The notes under the pieces are model-generated. The model searched no databases and was not told the DNA's origin. It saw only the letters and a program-made list of their open reading frames with translations. Made by a program: the position numbers and the translations under genes. A stretch of DNA of 7,706 nt from CAVZLD01 sp964522605 (GTDB lineage: Bacteria > Planctomycetota > Planctomycetia > Pirellulales > Pirellulaceae): assembly GCA_964522605.1 (NCBI GenBank), contig CAZFWV010000327.1:1-7706 (forward strand), in the 5' to 3' direction. The stretch's first letter is position 1. Each line of letters opens with the position of its first letter. This document shows positions 5,308 to 7,706 of the stretch, one piece after another.

Positions 5308-6387
5308 GTGCGAACCGTATTTCTATTTGCTGTAATCGTCCCGCTGGCGATCGCCATCGCCGTCCCTTCGGCCATGCGCCAGAGTGAGCTAACCGACGGC
5401 ACGACGGCTGAAGAGACGGAGTCGCATCCGTTGCCCGAGCAGGAGCCGCACGTCTTCGCGAATGGAGTGGTCGAGGGGCAGGATCGGGAGGTTCCGCTTC
5501 GTTTCGAGGTGACGGGCAGATTATTGTCGCTGGAGGTGGACGAGGGCGATTCGGTTCATAAGGGGGAAGTTATCGCTCGCCTCGACCCGTCTGCTTGGCA
5601 GGTGGAATTGGCGAAAGCGAAAGCCAGGCTGTTGCAAATGAAAGCCGAGTATGAGCTTCTGCTAGCCGGAGAACGCCAGGAGGCGAAGGAGTTCGCTCGT
5701 GCTGAGGTTCGGCGTGCGAAGGCCGAGGCGATCAGTTCTCAGAAAAATTATCAGCGATTGTCACGATTGATCGAACGGTCCGTGATCACCGCGCAAGAGT
5801 TCGACGAAGGCAAGGCCGCTTTGTCTGCGAATCAGGCCGCCTACGAAGCAGCGCTGGCGAAATGCAAAGAGGCCGAGGCCGAACCCCGCATGGAAGAAGT
5901 GAAAATCGCGGAAGCCAAAATCACTCTGGAGGAAACCCAGGTTCGGTTCGCGGAGACCATGCTGGCCAAGACGGAGTTGACCGCACCGTCGGACGGTGTC
6001 GTGCTGCAGCGACGGGGCGAGCCCGGCGAGTTGGTCGGTCCGGATTCGGAGGAACCGATTGTCGTTCTGGCAGACACTTCCAGTGTGCACGTGCGCGCGT
6101 TTGTCGAGGAGCTGGACGCGATGCATGTTGCGCCAGGAAATCCTGCGTACGTGGAAGCAGATGGAATGCCTGGCGTCCGCTTCAAAGGGGAAGTCGTCCG
6201 CTGCGCGCCGTACATGGTCGCGAAACTCCATTTCAGCAACAAACCCACCGAGCGCGTCGATGTGAAAGTGCGCGAGGTCGTTCTCAAACTCGATTCCCGA
6301 GGCGACGTCGACTGCCTGCTCGTCGGATTGCCCGTCGACGTCTACATCGAGCGGAACTCAGCGCGAACGTCCGAAGCAGCGGATTAG
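5308..6387 (+). CDS. HlyD-family membrane fusion protein (exporter periplasmic adaptor)
   Basis: This 359-residue protein is an inner-membrane-anchored periplasmic adaptor that would link an ABC- or RND-type exporter to an outer-membrane channel. In order: an N-terminal hydrophobic anchor (VFLFAVIVPLAIAIAVP, about 4-20); the first half of a lipoyl-like domain (GRLLSLEVDEGDSVHKGEVI, about 70-89); a long charged helical hairpin rich in Ala, Glu and Lys (about 98-220); the second lipoyl half (LTAPSDGVVLQRRGEPGELV, 224-243); then a beta-barrel region (about 249-307) and a final strand-rich segment with VREVVLKLD. The helical hairpin resembles ABC-exporter adaptors of the DevB type, but that subtype is tentative. 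The start is GTG 5308 because of its GGAGGA site; ATG 5194 would add 38 residues before the anchor. No transporter ATPase, permease or outer-membrane channel gene lies next to it in this window. Its stop is 47 bases from the end of the convergent second FeeM-like gene. Confidence 0.87.
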   Translation: MRTVFLFAVIVPLAIAIAVPSAMRQSELTDGTTAEETESHPLPEQEPHVFANGVVEGQDREVPLRFEVTGRLLSLEVDEGDSVHKGEVIARLDPSAWQVELAKAKARLLQMKAEYELLLAGERQEAKEFARAEVRRAKAEAISSQKNYQRLSRLIERSVITAQEFDEGKAALSANQAAYEAALAKCKEAEAEPRMEEVKIAEAKITLEETQVRFAETMLAKTELTAPSDGVVLQRRGEPGELVGPDSEEPIVVLADTSSVHVRAFVEELDAMHVAPGNPAYVEADGMPGVRFKGEVVRCAPYMVAKLHFSNKPTERVDVKVREVVLKLDSRGDVDCLLVGLPVDVYIERNSARTSEAAD

Positions 6388-6434
6388 TGCATCGTGTCTT
6401 TTAAGTCGTGCGGTCGAATTCCGATCGTGCTCGA

Positions 6435-7199
6435 TCAGGCCGACCTCGCAAGAGCTCGGTACGCTTCTAACCATCCTGCCGGCAGTGCGAAGTAGTGCCG
6501 GTCGGAATCGTCCATCGGTCTGGGCTGAAGCTCCCATGCAGAATGTCGATAGCCGTACACGAGATCGTAAAGCCGATAGCGGTGCTGATCGCAAAACTCG
6601 AAATCGTGGGCCATCGCGATGGCTGGCTGATTGCAGACCCATGGACATTCCTGCTGCGCACCAATTTGTTGGAAGCCCAGGGAGCGTTCGTAGAAGTTTC
6701 GCTGTCGCGGATGTACGACGATCACGAGCTGCTGGATATCGTTGTAACGCGCGAATTGGAACATCAGTCCGACCAATCGCACAAAGACGTGAAACATCCG
6801 CGTATGGCTTAGGTAGTCATGCTGGGAGGCAAGACACGTGACTTCCGCCAGGCGCGGAGCCTGACGCTGCAGCTCGGCAATTTCACGGGAGTAAAGGTTC
6901 TGGGCGGGCAATCCATGGCCGGCGCGACAGACCAGGCTCATTGTCTGAATGACGCAGCCTTGATGGATGCCATTGAAGATTGTGGTGCCTGGTAGCAAAT
7001 GAAATGGAGTAACCCGCATCGCGAACGGATTCGGCTCCATGAGGCCGCTACGGGTGTAGGCCTGATGAATCAAGCGGAACGCGGCCTCGCGTTCACCGCG
7101 ACGGTTGGCCACCTTCAGGGTTAGCTCCTGCCGACCCCACTGGACCGAAGAGCAATTCGAATCGGGTGGTTCCGCGGATTTTTCGGACTGTCCGTCCAT
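6435..7199 (-). CDS. FeeM-like N-acyl amino acid synthase (second paralog)
   Basis: The 254-residue product shares its core blocks with the enzyme at 1727-2560: AFRLIHQAYTRSGLMEPNPF (40-59), MRVTPFHLLPG (61-71), TMSLVCRAGHGLP (86-98), RLAEVTCLA (116-124), VHPRQRNFYERSLGF (162-176) and CNQPAIAMAHDF (189-200). By family it should be a cytoplasmic GNAT-fold transferase making N-acyl amino acids from acyl-ACP. The two paralogs differ widely outside these blocks. This one has a shorter N-terminal extension (about 25 residues) and a distinct C-terminal tail rich in Tyr, Arg and His (about 205-236), so a different substrate is possible. AGGA at 7204-7207 on the minus strand, four bases from the ATG, supports the start. 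No co-directional partner lies in the window. Its 3' end faces the HlyD-type gene. Confidence 0.8.
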   Translation of the reverse strand: MDGQSEKSAEPPDSNCSSVQWGRQELTLKVANRRGEREAAFRLIHQAYTRSGLMEPNPFAMRVTPFHLLPGTTIFNGIHQGCVIQTMSLVCRAGHGLPAQNLYSREIAELQRQAPRLAEVTCLASQHDYLSHTRMFHVFVRLVGLMFQFARYNDIQQLVIVVHPRQRNFYERSLGFQQIGAQQECPWVCNQPAIAMAHDFEFCDQHRYRLYDLVYGYRHSAWELQPRPMDDSDRHYFALPAGWLEAYRALARSA

Positions 7200-7706
7200 C
7201 GAATCCTACCTTAGAGTGGTTCTGCGGTCAGCGGAGGGAAGATGAAGGTGGTATCGGTTTTGCGTCTACCTTAACTCCAGCACAGCTCCGTCGACATCAC
7301 TGCTGTCAAGAAACCACTTTCTTCTTTTCTAATCCTGGCGCTGTGGACTTCTCGCGGCGTATGTGTTTGGCCTGTTTGCACTACGATTTGCAGCCGAATT
7401 CCCTGCGTCTGTAGCCGAAGTCGTGAGACTTCGGAGGTTCGGGCGTGCGATCCGAATTCTCACGAATTCGGCTACGAAGCGAATTTCGGCCGATGCATGC
7501 AGGCTAAACACGTACCTCACTGCCCTCCCGAGTGGACGGCGAGGCGTATCAGAACCAAGCCCTGCTTTGCCGCGTAATCCGTGAATTGTCCACCTGTCTG
7601 AAGTACGACGTTCGACTTCCGCGTTGGCGGATACTATCCTTCAACGGAGTACACCGGAAGTGCGGTTGCCGCGCGGCGTGCCTTACTGTTAGCCCGTGTG
7701 GGTGAC
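7200..7706. other. Non-coding stretch upstream of the second FeeM-like gene
   Basis: No gene is supported. The leader next to the synthase contains the 8-mer TAAGGTAG (minus strand) twice, at 7206-7213 and 7265-7272. The REP-like pair lies at 7411-7475, and an imperfect hairpin lies at 7600-7619 (GAAGT...ACTTC with inner CGA/TCG around CGT and one bulged base). Positions 7620-7706 show nothing recognisable. Confidence 0.5.
7411..7475. repeat. REP-like inverted doublet with GTAG tetranucleotides
   Basis: The left unit (7411-7434) is GTAG plus a perfect hairpin, CCGAAGTC and GACTTCGG around GTGA. The right unit (7452-7475) is the same design inverted: CCGAATTC and GAATTCGG around TCAC, then CTAC. 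The units are reverse complements at 22 of 24 positions, separated by 17 bases. The two differences lie opposite each other within each stem, so both local stems stay perfect. GTAG followed by a hairpin is the classic layout of REP units linked to RAYT (TnpA-REP) transposases. No RAYT gene is in the window. Confidence 0.75.

Noticed and set aside
5841..6404. Frames on both strands inside the HlyD-type gene (5841-6287 minus, 5862-6404 plus)
   Set aside because: They are shadows of the HlyD-type gene, whose domain pattern is continuous along its own frame.
7206..7272. Repeated 8-mer TAAGGTAG upstream of the second FeeM-like gene as an operator pair
   Set aside because: There are only two short copies, one overlapping the ribosome binding site region; chance is likely.
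7304..7309. TTGACA on the minus strand as a -35 box for the second FeeM-like gene
   Set aside because: No acceptable -10 hexamer lies 16-18 bases downstream (GCTGTG at 17), so a promoter cannot be supported.

Overview
The window reads as a moderately GC-rich bacterial chromosome fragment, most likely from a planctomycete. This is inferred from the gene content (two FeeM-type N-acyl amino acid synthases, a DUF2817 protein, a PilZ protein), loose gene packing with long non-coding stretches, and abundant G-rich intergenic hairpins. No rRNA, tRNA, CRISPR array, transposase or phage gene was seen.

Layout. 1-620: non-coding, with G/C-rich hairpins at the left edge and two degenerate copies of a dispersed element. 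621-1739 (+): DUF2817 M14-like metallohydrolase. 1727-2560 (-): first FeeM-like N-acyl amino acid synthase, overlapping the DUF2817 gene tail to tail by 13 bp. 2784-3200 (-): small receiver-like protein that has lost the phosphorylation residues, upstream of and co-directional with the synthase. 3201-3772: non-coding, with two hairpins. 3773-4129 (+): 118-residue protein of unknown function. 4146-4174: probable terminator. 4224-4577 (+): small PilZ-domain protein. 4578-5307: non-coding, with the fullest copy of the dispersed element and two G-rich hairpins. 5308-6387 (+): HlyD-type membrane fusion protein started by GTG. 6435-7199 (-): second FeeM-like synthase, convergent with the HlyD gene. 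7200-7706: non-coding, with a paired REP-like element whose units begin with GTAG.

How the genes may work together (inference). The two synthases belong to a family that joins fatty acyl groups from acyl carrier protein to amino acids. One lies against a metallohydrolase whose superfamily includes deacylases of N-acyl amino acids. The other lies against an exporter adaptor. Synthesis, turnover and export of N-acyl amino acids is therefore a testable reading. Each synthase is convergent with its partner, so co-transcription is not implied. The pseudo-receiver and the PilZ protein suggest signalling input but show no direct link to the synthases.
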